A stretch of 64,000 bases of DNA from Magnolia sinica (lineage: Eukaryota > Streptophyta > Magnoliopsida > Magnoliales > Magnoliaceae). Within the stretch, counting starts at the first letter, position 1. Each line of letters starts with the position of its first letter. The translations under genes and the position numbers were made by a program. Under the pieces are notes generated by a model. The model was not told where the DNA came from and did no database searches. It saw only the letters and a program-made list of their open reading frames with translations. Below are positions 1 to 11,137 of this stretch, piece after piece. The stretch spans positions 76,536,862 through 76,600,861 of the forward strand of contig NC_080584.1 in the NCBI RefSeq assembly GCF_029962835.1, written 5' to 3'.

Positions 1-104
1 CATTCAGATGGAAGTTATAATAGATCCCAATGGCATCAAACAATCTATTTAAAAAACATTAAGTAATAACATCAGCAATTAAGTACCATGCAAGATATAC
101 TCAC

Positions 105-287
105 CATGGAAGAATTCAATTGTTCTTGTAACAAACCATTATGAGCCCTCAAGTTGCTTACCATATCATGTTCTTTTCCTACTGCAACTTGGAAATGTTC
201 TCGGCAGCCAACGCCGCATCCGATTAAAGATTGTTGTTGTATTGCTGCAAACTCAATGTTATATTCTTGCAATCACTTGTTAACATC
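105..287 (-). pseudogene. KIN-14 (ATK1-like) kinesin coiled-coil exon, decayed
   Basis: A single exon from the coiled-coil stalk of a minus-end-directed C-terminal kinesin (KIN-14, ATK1/KATA class). The minus strand has an acceptor (cttcag) before 287 and a donor (ATG|gtgagt) after 105, and the exon is 183 nt, a multiple of three. Read across frames it gives DVNK-LQEYN, SLQQYNNNL, SDAALAAENISKLQ and NLRAHNGLLQEQLNSS, matching my memory of the KIN-14 stalk (LQEYNTSLQQYNSKLQ...LRGHxxxLQEQL). The frame changes at least twice, and stops replace likely Arg/Gln codons (NK*LQEYN, NNL*SD, KLQ*EK). It is therefore a pseudogene exon. The motor domain would lie to the left, outside the window. Short AG/GT-flanked segments at about 421-465 and 657-740 might be further exons, but I cannot assign them. 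Confidence 0.8.
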
Positions 288-656
288 CTGAAGAGATGCT
301 ATCTACATAATCCAACAATACCCAGTTGGGGATTTCAATTGAGATTCATCCAAAATGAAAATTGAAATAAATGAAATAAACAAATTAATTTAACTAAATA
401 TTCTCATGCCCTGTTGGTTAATGGCTCTTGATGGGCTTTTTCAAGCTCTCCTGAAAAAGAAACATGCAACTTTTTAGAAGCAACTCTTGCCTCAATCTCT
501 TTCCTATGAGAATTCAATCACTACCTTTCTAAATGCATAAAAGGAAAGACACAAATATCAACAATACTTGATATAAAATATTCACAGGGAACTGTGGTTT
601 TCTCAAATTCTCACCAATTTATGGGCTTTCCCTTTCGTAAGTTTCATCATGCAAAG

Positions 657-1125
657 AATCACATTTCCCCCAAAGTCCGTAATCATTTCAATTATATCTT
701 TTTCCTTTTGCTTCATTTTTGCCTCTAAGAAAATACAGATTTCAGGTTGCTATCTACTACATTGGCTGACTAAAGAAGAGTTGGCTAAAGGCCTTTTTAA
801 GTTGTCTAGGTAATGTTATAGTTCACCTACTCTATAATGCAAAGCAAATCTTTTTCTAAATGCATAGAAGGAAAGACACAAATATCAATCACTTGTGAAT
901 CACATTTCCCCCAAAGTCCGTAATCATTTCAATTAATTCTTTTTCTTTTTGCCTCATTTTTGCCTCTAAGAAAATACATGATTTCAGGTTGCTATCTACT
1001 ACATTGGCCGATTAAAGAAGAATGGACTGATATTTGACACTAATATTGGCTAAAGGCCTTTTTAAGTTGTCTAGGTAAATGTTATTGTTCACCTACTCTA
1101 TAATGCAAAGCAAATCTTTTTCTTT
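657..1125. repeat. Imperfect tandem duplication of a ~0.2-kb block
   Basis: About 657-857 recurs at about 898-1125, from 'aatcacatttcccccaaag' through 'taatgcaaagcaaatc', with roughly 90% identity by eye. The second copy has an extra ~22 bp ('atggactgatatttgacac...'). Each copy, read on the minus strand, keeps the frame EAKM(K/R)QKEK(D/E)(I/L)IEMITDFGGNV just after a splice-acceptor-like tttcttag. The duplicated unit may therefore contain one old exon, identity unknown. The rest of 288-1414 shows no gene. Confidence 0.8.
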
Positions 1126-1414
1126 CTTTATTTGTTTCTTCTTCTTCTTCTTTTCTTTTAGATGGTTACAGGCGCGACTGAAAGACATTGGAATTGTTTG
1201 TTACAGGTATAGGAAGAGTCGTAAAGGCCTGGGATGTTGGCATTGCTGGTAGCTGCCTGGAAGATAGAGAATTTGCTACCAAAGTTGTGGGGTGCAAGAT
1301 TTCTTCTAGCTACATTATTGTGCTCACACCCTAACATGAGCGGGCAAAACGGATTGATGCAGTAGATTTCTCAAAAACAGCATGATAAGCCTTAGGTTGG
1401 TTTCAATAGGTCCT

Positions 1415-2098
1415 CACTTCTGTTGGTGTGGTCCACTTGAGCTTTGGATCAACCTCATTTTAGGCTCATGCCCTAAAATGAGTTGGCAAAATGGATGGAC
1501 TGCATGGATAAACCATATACATTACATGGCCCCACGGAGTCGCAGCAAGGTTGGTAAATAGTTATCCAATGGCATCACCCATGCATGCATGCATGCATGC
1601 ATTACTACTACCTCTGTGTAAGTGTGGAGATTGAATGGCAGCCCTTGAAACACTTGGGCCCACCGTAATGTTTCTAATAATTCCACTCCATCCATCATTT
1701 GGGTGGCATCATTTTAGGTGGTTGGCCCAACAATGAGGCAGATTCAATATTCAAGTGTGCCACATGGTTTGTATTGAACTCTGATTGTTCAACTTCAATC
1801 ATTTGTGGGGCCCATCGCGATGCATCTAAGAAATTCACTGTCTATCAGTTTTGCCAACTCATGTTATGGGATGAACCCAAAAATGAGACAGATCCAAAAC
1901 TCAAGTGGGCCACATAGCAGGAAAAAGTGGAGATTAAGGGTCAAGGGTCGCAATCCAAACATTTGGCATCACCGTGATGTTTTTGAGAAATACATCATGT
2001 CCATCTATTTTGCCACCTCAGGTTGAGACATGATCTAAAAAATGAGGCAGATCCAAAACTAAAGTAGGCTACACAACTAGAAGCAATGGGAATTGAAT
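1415..2098. repeat. Copies of a dispersed 'ggcccac / ccaaaaatgagg' repeat
   Basis: Several degenerate copies in both orientations of a phrase like gtccacttgagctttggatc, tcatgccctaaaatgag and gcaaaatggatgga (near 1430-1545, 1690-1750, 1850-1920 and 2015-2080). Related text recurs at 8434-8720, 9430-9620 and 10320-10520. This looks like one high-copy, non-coding family. I could not define its ends or target duplications. A (CATG)n run lies at 1581-1602. The short open frames here are chance frames within the repeats. Confidence 0.6.
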
Positions 2099-2460
2099 GC
2101 CATAATTATCAAACAAGTTGTTTTTACTTCAGATTTCAGATTCAGGCTTTATATTTCAGATTCAGGCTTCAGATTTCAGATTCAGTCTTTAGAATTCAGA
2201 TTCAGGCTTCAGATTTCAGATTCGGTCTTTAGACTTCAGCCATAATTATCAAACAAGTTTTTTTTTACTTCAGATTTCAGATTCAGGCTTTAGATTTCAG
2301 ATTCAGGCTTCAGATTTCAGATTCGGTCTTTAGAATTCAGATTCAGGCTTCAGATTTCAGATTCAGTCTTTAGACTTCAGCCATAATTATCAAAAAAGTT
2401 TTTTTTACTTCAGATTTTAGATTCAGGCTTCAGATTTCAGATTCGCTATTTAGATGCTTG
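2099..2460. repeat. Higher-order minisatellite, ~140-bp period
   Basis: The phrase gccataattatcaaa(c/a)aag starts at 2099, 2239 and 2380, a 140-141 bp period. Each large unit is itself built from short alternating units of the form cagatttcagattcagg(c/t)tttag. The third large unit is cut short near 2460. Confidence 0.9.
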
Positions 2461-4359
2461 TTGATTGATCCATGAGAGTTTATACACACCATCCAGCCAA
2501 TGATGTGGATAATTGCTACAAATTATACATACTACATGTATAATCTTATTGATATCCTTGCTCAAGGATCATACAATTCCTCTTCTTGGATTACCATCTT
2601 TCTTTATCATATTGAAACATCAAGAATGCAGCAATAAGCTTGAAATGGCTATATTTCTGAATCAAGTTCCTTCAATAAGACAAGCATACATTACAACAGA
2701 GATAAACTGGAAAAGACGTCAAGAAGTTTTAAAAAAGGAAATGAAAAAAAAAAAAAAAAAAAAAACAGATGGAATGACCTTTAGGAAGTTTGCTGCTGAG
2801 CTAGACAATCTAGATTGTAAACAACCTGCACATGACTTGATCCAATATGTAAACACCCCATATTAGACACAAACACATACTATCTAAGTGAATTTATTTT
2901 GAACCTGGCTGTACATTGACTTGGGTCCATTGGGCATTTTGTCCCTACTGTTCATGTTTCTCCTACAAGTATGGCCTGCTCAATGAGTGAATTGGCCTGA
3001 TATTTGGAGTAGGGCATGTTGTTGGAGATCCAAACCTGAGGAGTGGCAGGTATCTCTCAAATGCCTGCCACATTGGCATGTGTACCCCTTCACCTCACTC
3101 ATGCATGTGTGCTGCATGTGTAGTGGGTGAGACACCACCTTAGAAAGTGATGGTGAGCTATCATTCCACTCTAGTCTGTTTAACACTGGATCCTTTCCAC
3201 CTACATCAGTTAGCAATACACAATTGTACCCAAAAAACAAAAAGGAAGAAGAAGCTTTGATATTATCCTCAAGCTGTAATAAAAAGTCAGCTTCCTAGAG
3301 TCTACCTGCTAACCACTTGCTTATTGAATCGGCCTATTTTGACGACCGGTGAGATGATATTGGGGTGGCCTACCTGATGCATAGCCTAGATGTAGCACAT
3401 GTATGCCACATTCTCATGTGTTGGGATGTCTGTTTGTCTATTGAATTAGCAAAACTTTATAAGAAATGATGGACTTCTGTGCCCATCACCTCCAATGGGG
3501 CACCACAAAGTATCCAACTTAGTGCTATGGTGATCAGAAACTATTGATCTGGTGGACCACTACACTGAAAGGTAGTTAGTAAAATATGCAATGATCAGGG
3601 AATGTTATTTCCTTCTACTACAAGGAATGACTTTCTTGCGTGAACTGGGAATAAAGGGCAGCTACATGCGGGAAAAATATTAGAGAAAAACTTTGATACT
3701 CTGGAGTATGATGGATGATACAAAGGCACTTATAATTTCTTAGAAATTGCATACGTAGAATACATGTAGTTCAAATTAAACCGTTGATATTATGGGTCTC
3801 AGTTTAGAAGTATCATGGTCCCCAAATTAAGATGATTTGGTTAGCTGACGGTTAAGAATGAAAAATAAATAATGGTCCTGTTTCATGCACAACCTGCAAC
3901 TGATCATGGATGGTCCTGATCAGGTTTGCTTCTTAAAAACCTGGATCTGATCGTGTTTGGGTACCCATTGGGTCTTTGGATCTAATTTTGGAGTTGGCTT
4001 TGGGACAGTTAAGAGCATTTACATGATTGGGCCTACCTTCTATACAAAGGCAATTTTTCCTTTCTAATTTCTCTGTTTCTTTAGAGGATAGATTCAAAGT
4101 TCAAACTAAATATAAATCATCTAATGAAACATATTATCTACAATCCTTCCATTCCTAACAGTAAATATACAAAGGAATTTAGTTGCAAGAAGTGGGACAG
4201 AATCTGCGTAGAGTAGTTGAGATAAAAATTTTAGCCACATACAAAAAATATTAAACCTAGTATTATCTACTACATACTAGTAACATACAAACAATATTGG
4301 GGCACCATACCATAAGCTACAAGAATTTCATGTCCCCCTAATCAAGGTATCCTCCATTG

Positions 4360-4362
<3 letters not shown>
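2461..4362. other. No gene recognised; unassigned 117-codon open frame
   Basis: An open frame at 2513-2866 (+) contains AIFLNQVPSIRQAYITTEIN, a lysine run from a poly-A tract, and FRKFAAELDNLDCKQPAHDL. The A tract (2742-2764) could be an old retroposon tail. I do not recognise the peptide and see no promoter or clear splice sites. The remainder is unique-looking non-coding DNA. Confidence 0.3.

Positions 4363-4416
<54 letters not shown>
4363..4416. repeat. (AC)n microsatellite followed by (AT)n
   Basis: About 22 CA units run directly into a short TATATATAT tract. Confidence 0.95.
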
Positions 4417-5460
4417 TAAGTTTATTTTCATTCACATTTGCAAATACAATACACTAAGAATGCCTTATATGTGGTTCACAAATTTGCACAAGCTTTTCAA
4501 TTTGCAAGGTTGGCAAACCTGAATGCATGAGAAATGAAAGAATAATCAAAAGATGGAACGGGGAAAGTAAATAGAGACTTCGTTTATTTGTTTATTTATT
4601 TATTTTATCTATGAAATAAATTATTAGACACTTTAAGATTTACTTACAATAGCCTCCCGAATGCAGAAAAAAGAACAAACTTTTAGCTGCAAAAACAGTT
4701 CTTTTGATGGATGGGCAACCAAAAAGAGTGACTTTTTCAGGTCACAGCCTGCAAAAGAAAGAACTTAAATGGCTGCAGTAATAGAATCAAGAATTATTAG
4801 AAAGCTGCATTAGGTGAAGTTGAAAGGTTAGAAATTAGTCTGGTTGATTCATCGCTGCATAAAAAGGTTAGAAACAAATTGGCACTTTAGAAAAACTTTA
4901 CCAAGTCTTTTAACATCCTTTGTTCATATAAACTGTAACCCACTTTACCAGTAGACTAACCTGATTTTTCAGCAAGGGGATTTACATAGTGGTGCCCACA
5001 TGATGGATGGCTTGGATCTCACCACGCATGCCATGCTATTTAATCTGGTAGTGTAGATGGTCCACCCTCTAGAGACGTGGGCTTAACAAAGCGCTTGCAT
5101 CAAAATCATGTCTTGTGAGAACTCGATTAAGATCCCACAAACATATCCAAATACTATGCAAGTTATTCCTTTTGAAATGTTCCTTATTTTTGCCAGTATA
5201 GTTATTCAAACATGTAAAATCCACAATAAATCTTCATGATCATGGGCATGCCAAAAAATCTGTTAAGATTAGGTAGACGAACAGCGATCACCGAGCACAG
5301 GAAATATAGACCATTTAAAATTTCAAAGATACCTGCTTTCCACCATCATCGAAGCTGCTTCTAGCAAAAGGTGTGACTGATGATCAGTGTTATAAACTCT
5401 AGCATAAGCTACATTCTCCAAAACATCAGCACCGTTCAATCCAAACCTGCAACTCAAATG
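4417..5460. other. No gene seen
   Basis: AT-rich non-coding DNA. A stretch near 4975-5090 resembles the dispersed ggcccac-type repeats. I searched it for the missing upstream HIPP exons (a CxxC heavy-metal domain) and did not find them. Confidence 0.4.
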
Positions 5461-5751
5461 TTTGTCATGTTAAACAGGAAACAGCAGAAGGTGACTGTAA
5501 TTGGGTATGTTGAGGCAAGCAAGGTATTGAAGGTGGTCCAATCCACAGGTAAAAAGGCTGAGATATGGCCTTATGTTGCTTACAATGTTGTGGCTAATGC
5601 CTACACTACACAAGCCTATGACAAGAAAGCACCTCCTGGTTATGTCAGGAATGTGGAGGCCCTTGCTCTTTATAATCCTGGGACTAAACAAGAAGATCAG
5701 TACACCACCATGTTCAGTGATGAGAACCTAAATGCATGTCCTATCATGTAG
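5461..5751 (+). pseudogene. HIPP (heavy-metal-associated isoprenylated plant protein) last exon
   Basis: The frame LNRKQQKVTVIGYVEASKVL, then STGKKAEIWPYVAYNVVANA, AYDKKAPPGYVRNVEA, ending QYTTMFSDENLNACPIM, is the C-terminal half of a HIPP protein (HIPP26 class). It holds the beta-strand end of the HMA domain, the WPYVPYN linker and a C-terminal CaaX box (CPIM) for prenylation. Functional members are about 150 residues in three exons, and this matches the third. The metal-binding MxCxxC motif and the first two exons are absent upstream, no clean acceptor precedes the block, and the first residues (MFVMLNRKQ instead of VxSVEVNRKQ) are eroded. I read it as an orphan exon with an uninterrupted frame. 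A gene whose earlier exons lie far upstream is less likely. Confidence 0.75.
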
Positions 5752-7804
5752 ATAGGTTTCTATGGAGGGAAAGAGTCGTGGGTTTTTTTTTTTCACATCC
5801 TTTTGCCCCATGTATGTATGTTAAGCTTCCATGCACACCAGTGTTTCTGGTTTAGGTAATTTAAGTGTACTTCTTCAGATGTTAATGAGAGACTTTGGTT
5901 CTTTTCTGTTTTTCTTGGTAGTTTCTTGGTGGGGCTACACTACCTTACACTTAAATGGTGGTGAATCATGGAATGTACACCTGGTATAGCTGTACATCAA
6001 TCCAAGAATTTCCCACTTGCAACATACTCTAAACCGTCCAATTTGTTTACGGTTGAAAACAAACGATCAACCATCCATGACCAATGACAGAACCAGATGG
6101 TTAATGTAGTCTCCATCATAGCCATCTTCAATGGAACCCATGAGACTTGGGCGGCTTGGATGGACTCACACTCATGTCAGCTGTAACTAGGGTTAGTCAC
6201 CTCCACTCGAGAAACAGTCAAAAACTCACATGGTAGTTTACCTCTTCATTGTGGTGGATAATGGATATACAGATCTAGAGAAGTCTTGGGGTACTATTGT
6301 GAAATAGTGAGGGTTTCCATGGGACAACTAGCTTTGTCTACTTCATTCTATTGTCTTGTCTACTTTATTTTATTGTCTTTATGTTTGATGCTGTTGTTTC
6401 TCTTTATGTGGGGCTATCCATTGCTTGTCTATTGTGGCTCTGTTTGACTTTATGAAGATTTGGGCCCCAAAAGCCCAATTTGCAAGTCCTACGGCCCATC
6501 CATTGGGCCTCATATGTTGAGTTGTTCTTAGAGATTTTCAAGAGACACAGATCGTTTGGGAAAGTAGGTTTGATTCTTTGAAGCCTTTATTTAATAAACG
6601 TTCTCAAGGGATACTTTCAAGGGATTTATGTCATAAATGGTTTTCTATTATGAGATATTTGTGTCTTAGATGATCTTTTGACTATCTTTGACCACATCCT
6701 ATCTATCCTTTACAAAGGGACCAAAAGCACCATCAATAAAAGTGAAATCACAACTTTAACCTCAAACCTCAGCTACTGCAACTAGGACCTCACACCCGCT
6801 AAAATTTCAACTGTCTTATATACCCCAGCCTATACACACTGAAACACAACTCAAAAGTCTTTCATAGACTAATGAAAACCAGACACTTGAAAAATCTAAC
6901 CTACTTACACCTTTATGAATAATCAACCAAAAATCCTCTTAACCATTGGAAACACGTCATGAATGAAAGCTCACAAACTCATCGACTTGAGAAAAAATTT
7001 AAAAAAAAAAACCAATAAAATATGGGGGTTGTAAACAAGATGTTTCTAGAGAAAAAAGAAAAAAAGAAAAGAAGGTATGAAGATGATTTTTCTGGATGTA
7101 CTTGGAGCTGGTTTTAAGCCACTACAAATTGACCAAAATCTTTGTAGTAGAGTTGCTAGTATCATAGATAAGATTAGATTGATTTTAAATCAATCTAATA
7201 GTTGAAAATTCTTAATTAAAGATTCATACGGATTTTAGGTTGTCTTTTACAGTATATAGAAGGGATTTTTATAGGCATTATGTTTTGTAAGGTTTTATTT
7301 TAAGTATTTGTAAGAAGAAGTTTCAATTTCAATATATGTTTATCCCTATCTATTCCAATGTTCTTATGGTTGTGTTCTTCGTCTAACTTGCAATTAGGGT
7401 ATTGAAATCTCTCTGATCCAATAATTGGATTGCAGTCTTGTGATGCTTTATAGGTCCTAAGCCAAAGAATAGTATCCAACGTCTAAAGACAAGATTCTGA
7501 ATATATCAATCAATCTTTTGCAGGCAGCAGATTATTATTTTTTTTTGTTTTTTTTTTTTTTTTTGAAAGATGATTTTAAAGCCATAATACAACTACAATA
7601 GAAACTGCACGTATTTTTATTTCTTATTATGTGTTTATGTGAGATTTGTTCAGGCAGATCAAAACCTGCACAAGAATAACCAGCACGACTTGGTCCCATA
7701 GAACTTCACTCCCTTGAGGGTCTTGGTGATTACAGAAACGGAGTTGATCCCAGTGCCATAGATTGATGACGTAAAGCATAGAACAAGAAACAAACCTTGC
7801 AGAG
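5752..7804. other. No gene seen
   Basis: About 2 kb without a supportable gene. It has AT-rich DNA, an A-rich patch (6990-7075) and a T run (7538-7564). The 3'-flanking DNA of the HIPP exon may include its old untranslated region (5752-5930). Confidence 0.4.
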
Positions 7805-8352
7805 TAATCTGCTTCTGCCTCAGCTCCATGGTTTTTGCTGATCAATAGCGGCACCCAGTTAGAGATCACATGTGGGCCTGGCAATGAAGCATCTACTGTT
7901 GTTTCCTGACTGGTGATGCATATCACTTCTTCCATCAATACCCACATGCTTGAGACATTCCCAAGAGATTATGATCCAATTTATGGTGCCGGGCTAAAGC
8001 CTTAATACCACAGGATTGATGGTAAGATCTGCATCCACCTTGCGAATGTCCAAAGAACCTTTTTTACAAGGTACACTCAATTTCAGCATCCCTGAGAACC
8101 CACCGATTTCCCCATTCAAAACTGGAGTTGTAGAACCTGAAGGTGAGCTTCCAGTATATCTATCACTGAAGGTTGTTCCCGAAGCAGTTGAAATCGGTGA
8201 CTGATTACCATCACAATTGGTTTGAAGAAGCTCAAGTATTGCTCCTTGGAACTTAACAAAGTTCGTTAATCTAGTCATCCCTAGAAAGTTGTCATCTCTT
8301 GAATCAGAAATTGTTCTAGAATCTTCAGACGCACATGTTCCATATTTTGTTT
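7805..8352 (-). pseudogene. ATG2 (autophagy lipid-transfer protein) fragment, decayed
   Basis: Minus-strand translation reads TKYGTCASEDSRTISDSRDD, FLGMTRLTNFVKFQGAILEL, GFSGMLKLSVPCKKGSLDIR, VDADLTINPVVLRL, then stop, then PGTINWIIISWECLKHVGID and, in another frame, SLPGPHVISNWVPLLISKNH and GAEAEADYSA. This order matches my memory of plant ATG2, the bridge-like protein that moves lipids to the growing autophagosome membrane (family text LRLQPSTIKW). The stop sits where the family has Gln (CAG to TAG), and a frame change follows the GIDGRSDMHH stretch. An acceptor-like ttttag precedes 8352. Homology fades near 7805 at a donor-like AG|gtttgt. It is a short internal piece of a protein of well over 1,500 residues, so this is a dead fragment. 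Confidence 0.75.
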
Positions 8353-8362
8353 CTAAAATACG

Positions 8363-8720
8363 GAGACATGAAACTGAAGCATATCCAAATCATTTTAAGA
8401 CGTGAGACATGAAACTGAAGCATATCCAAATCTCAGGTAGACCACAACACAGGAAACAATAGTGATTGACCATTAAAAACTTCTTATGGGCCACAGAAGT
8501 TTCGGATCAAGCTGATATTTAACCCAGTCTTTTTTTATCTTATCAACCGTTTGGATGTAAAATAAACATTACAGTGAGACCTTAAAGTTTTTAAGGGTAG
8601 GCGTTCAATCACAGCTGTTTCATATGGAGTGGTCCACCCGATATTTGGATCTGCTTCAATTTTGGGGCCAGGATAAACAGCGTGAATGTACACCACATAC
8701 ATCGAAGTGGGTTGGCGGAT
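8363..8720. repeat. Short tandem duplication and dispersed ggcccac-type repeat
   Basis: The phrase gagacatgaaactgaagcat repeats at 8363 and about 8403. From 8434 to about 8720 lies a copy of the dispersed repeat family (ggaaacaatagtgattgacc, aaaacttcttatgggccaca, gtggtccacccg). 8721-9429 shows no gene: the open frames there have no recognisable domains. Confidence 0.6.
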
Positions 8721-9429
8721 AAACAGCGTGACATCCGAGCAATGCCTCAGGTGGATTCCACAGTCCGCACTGCACATCACGTGGTCTGAAAAATCAGGCC
8801 ATTCCACTTGCCAGTGAGGTCACACGTCCAGGTTGAATGTGGACCATCAGCAATCCTCTTCTCAAACCATCGTCAGACATCTCATCATCCAAACAAACTT
8901 AAAAGAGGGATTTGGAAATTTATGACTCACCTTAGCATGAAATATGATGATCTCCAATCAGTAAGAATGTGCGTTCGAGGGCGCTCGAAGGATTCACGGC
9001 TTCTAGATACGAGCTTCTGGATGAACGGTCTGAATCATCACGCCACTGCAAGGCAGAAGGACGCTCGGAAGATGAAGAGAGTGCTCGAAAGTAGGAACGG
9101 AGAGGAAGAAAAGGCGGTCGAAAGAGGGATTTGGAAATTCCTCTCCTGAAATGGTATAAGAGTTCCAATCCGGAAAAATGTGCATTTTCCATAATTTATA
9201 AAATAACCTTCTATTCACCTCCGTACAATTAAGAGTCCATTTATTGGATGGTGAAGATACTATTACAAAAGAAAAGTATAAATATCAACCATCTACAACA
9301 AGACCCATTATTTGGATGGTCTTGATAGCCATATCTCAACCCACACTTTATATGAACGAGTCACCACTATTTTACATAAATTGCAAAACTCACACCCATT
9401 CACCGTACAAATGACAACCGTGGCTTTTG

Positions 9430-9700
9430 CTTTGGATCTGGTAGGGCTTTATGGGCCCCACCATGATGTTTGTGTTTAATCCACACCGTAAATCCATTTG
9501 TAAAAAATCTTTTAAGGTTCATACCCAAAAATCAGCTCGAAATAAATCTCGGATGAACAACACCACAAGAAAACAATAGTGATCGAACGCCGACCCCTTA
9601 AAAACCTTTTAGCTACGGATTTCATTCAGCTACGGATTTTAGCCGTTCGTATTTCGAAATAGTAAGCCACTTTGTGCTCCACTTAAACCTTGGACCTATC
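9430..9700. repeat. Dispersed repeat copy (gggccccaccatgatg type)
   Basis: Contains gggccccaccatgatgtttg, caagaaaacaatagtgatcg and a doubled 'agctacggattt' (9610-9645). It belongs with the family at 8434-8720. Confidence 0.5.
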
Positions 9701-11137
9701 TCATTCAGAATCATATATTGAGCCCACCAAGATGTGATTCACATATCCAACCCATTCATTATGTGTGTCCCAGTTGGATGAGGGTTCAGACCAAGTTTCA
9801 ATCGCATCCAAAACTCATGTAGGCCCCACCAAGTGCTTTTATATATTTTAGTATGTTTTCATATAGTTTTAGATGGTATGGCCCACCTGAGTTTCGTATA
9901 GGGATGATTTTTGAAAGATCTCATAACCTAAAGGGGACATATCAAATGCATGGTATTAATGTTTTACACACATCATGGTGGGCCCCACAAAACTTACTAA
10001 CATTAATTCATAGGTTCTCACGAGGTTAATAAGTTGGGTCACAATTTTGACCAGAATATTTGGCCCATTTTACATGTCCGGTCCATTCACTCTATTTTAC
10101 TGATCAATACTCTCAATTTGACTAGTTACTCGCCCTAATCATACTACATATGGGAAAGATATTTGGCATACAAGATTGATCAACAATTTGAGTGAAATTT
10201 GATTTAAACATTTGAAGTTATATACTCTTCAATCTGGACTGATTAGATTGTCCAAAAATGGTTAAAGGTTGTTCATAATATCAAAAAGATATAAATGAAG
10301 AGAAAACACAAACATCAGCTTGCTCCAAAACTTCTATGGCCTCCAAGAATTTTTTAATGGTAGAGGTTCAATCACACTATTTCCTGTGGTGTGGTCCACT
10401 TGAGCTTTGTATATGTTTCTTTTTTATTCTTTAGACCTCAAATTATCTATTAACATGGATGAACAGAGTGGATAAAATAAATAAATAACGATAGACCCCA
10501 TAGAGTTTATTCTGGTAAGGGTAATAAGTAACTCACCTAAACGTAGTGGAGAAGGGTTTCCTGAAAACATTCATAATCATATATTGGGTTTGCCTAAATG
10601 TGATTCACATATCCAACCCACTCATTATGTGTGTCCCACTTGGATGAGGGGTTAGACCAAGTTTTAGCCGCATCCAAAACTCATATGGGCCCCACTAAGT
10701 GCTTTTATATTTTTTTAGGATGTCTTCACATGGTTTTAGATGGTATGGCCCACCTGAGTTTCGTATACGGATGATTTTTGAGATATCTCATAACCTAAAG
10801 GGGACACATCAAATGCACAGTGTTGATTTTCGACACACATCATGATGGGCCCCACAAAACTTACATCAATTCTTAGGTTTTCACGAGGTCAATAAGTTGG
10901 GTCACAATTTTGACAATAATATTTGGCCCATGTTATATGTCTAGATCATTCACTCTATTTTACTCATCAATACCCTCAATTTGACTAGTTACTCGCCCCG
11001 ATCAGGCTAGGTACATATGAGAAAGATATTGGGCATACAAGATTTATCAACAATTTGAGTGAAATTTGATTTAAATATCTGAAGGTATTTACTCTTCAAT
11101 CTGGACTAATTCGATTGTCCAAAAATGGTTAAATGTT
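9701..11137. repeat. Pair of 571-bp direct repeats
   Basis: 9701-10271 and 10567-11137 are near-copies in the same orientation, both 571 bp and offset by 866 bp. Identity is roughly 85-90% by eye. Shared landmarks are gtgattcacatatccaaccc, atggcccacctgagtttcgt and gtccaaaaatggttaaa. The 295-bp spacer holds another dispersed-repeat copy (tttcctgtggtgtggtccac). This could be a tandem duplication of an ~866-bp unit or two ends of a non-coding element. No coding capacity is seen. Confidence 0.85.

Noticed and set aside
4363-4416. CRISPR array or other spacer-repeat structure
   Set aside because: Only a dinucleotide microsatellite; the organism is a plant and no repeat-spacer regularity exists anywhere in the window.
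7627-7804. Continuation of the ATG2 homology (LWHWDQLRFCNHQD compared with the family's MWNWTCSVFSAI)
   Set aside because: Only a couple of Trp matches and no consistent frame. A donor-like site already ends the clear homology near 7805.
8932-9218. Overlapping open frames on both strands
   Set aside because: Ser/Arg-rich text without recognisable motifs, in a region of dispersed repeats.
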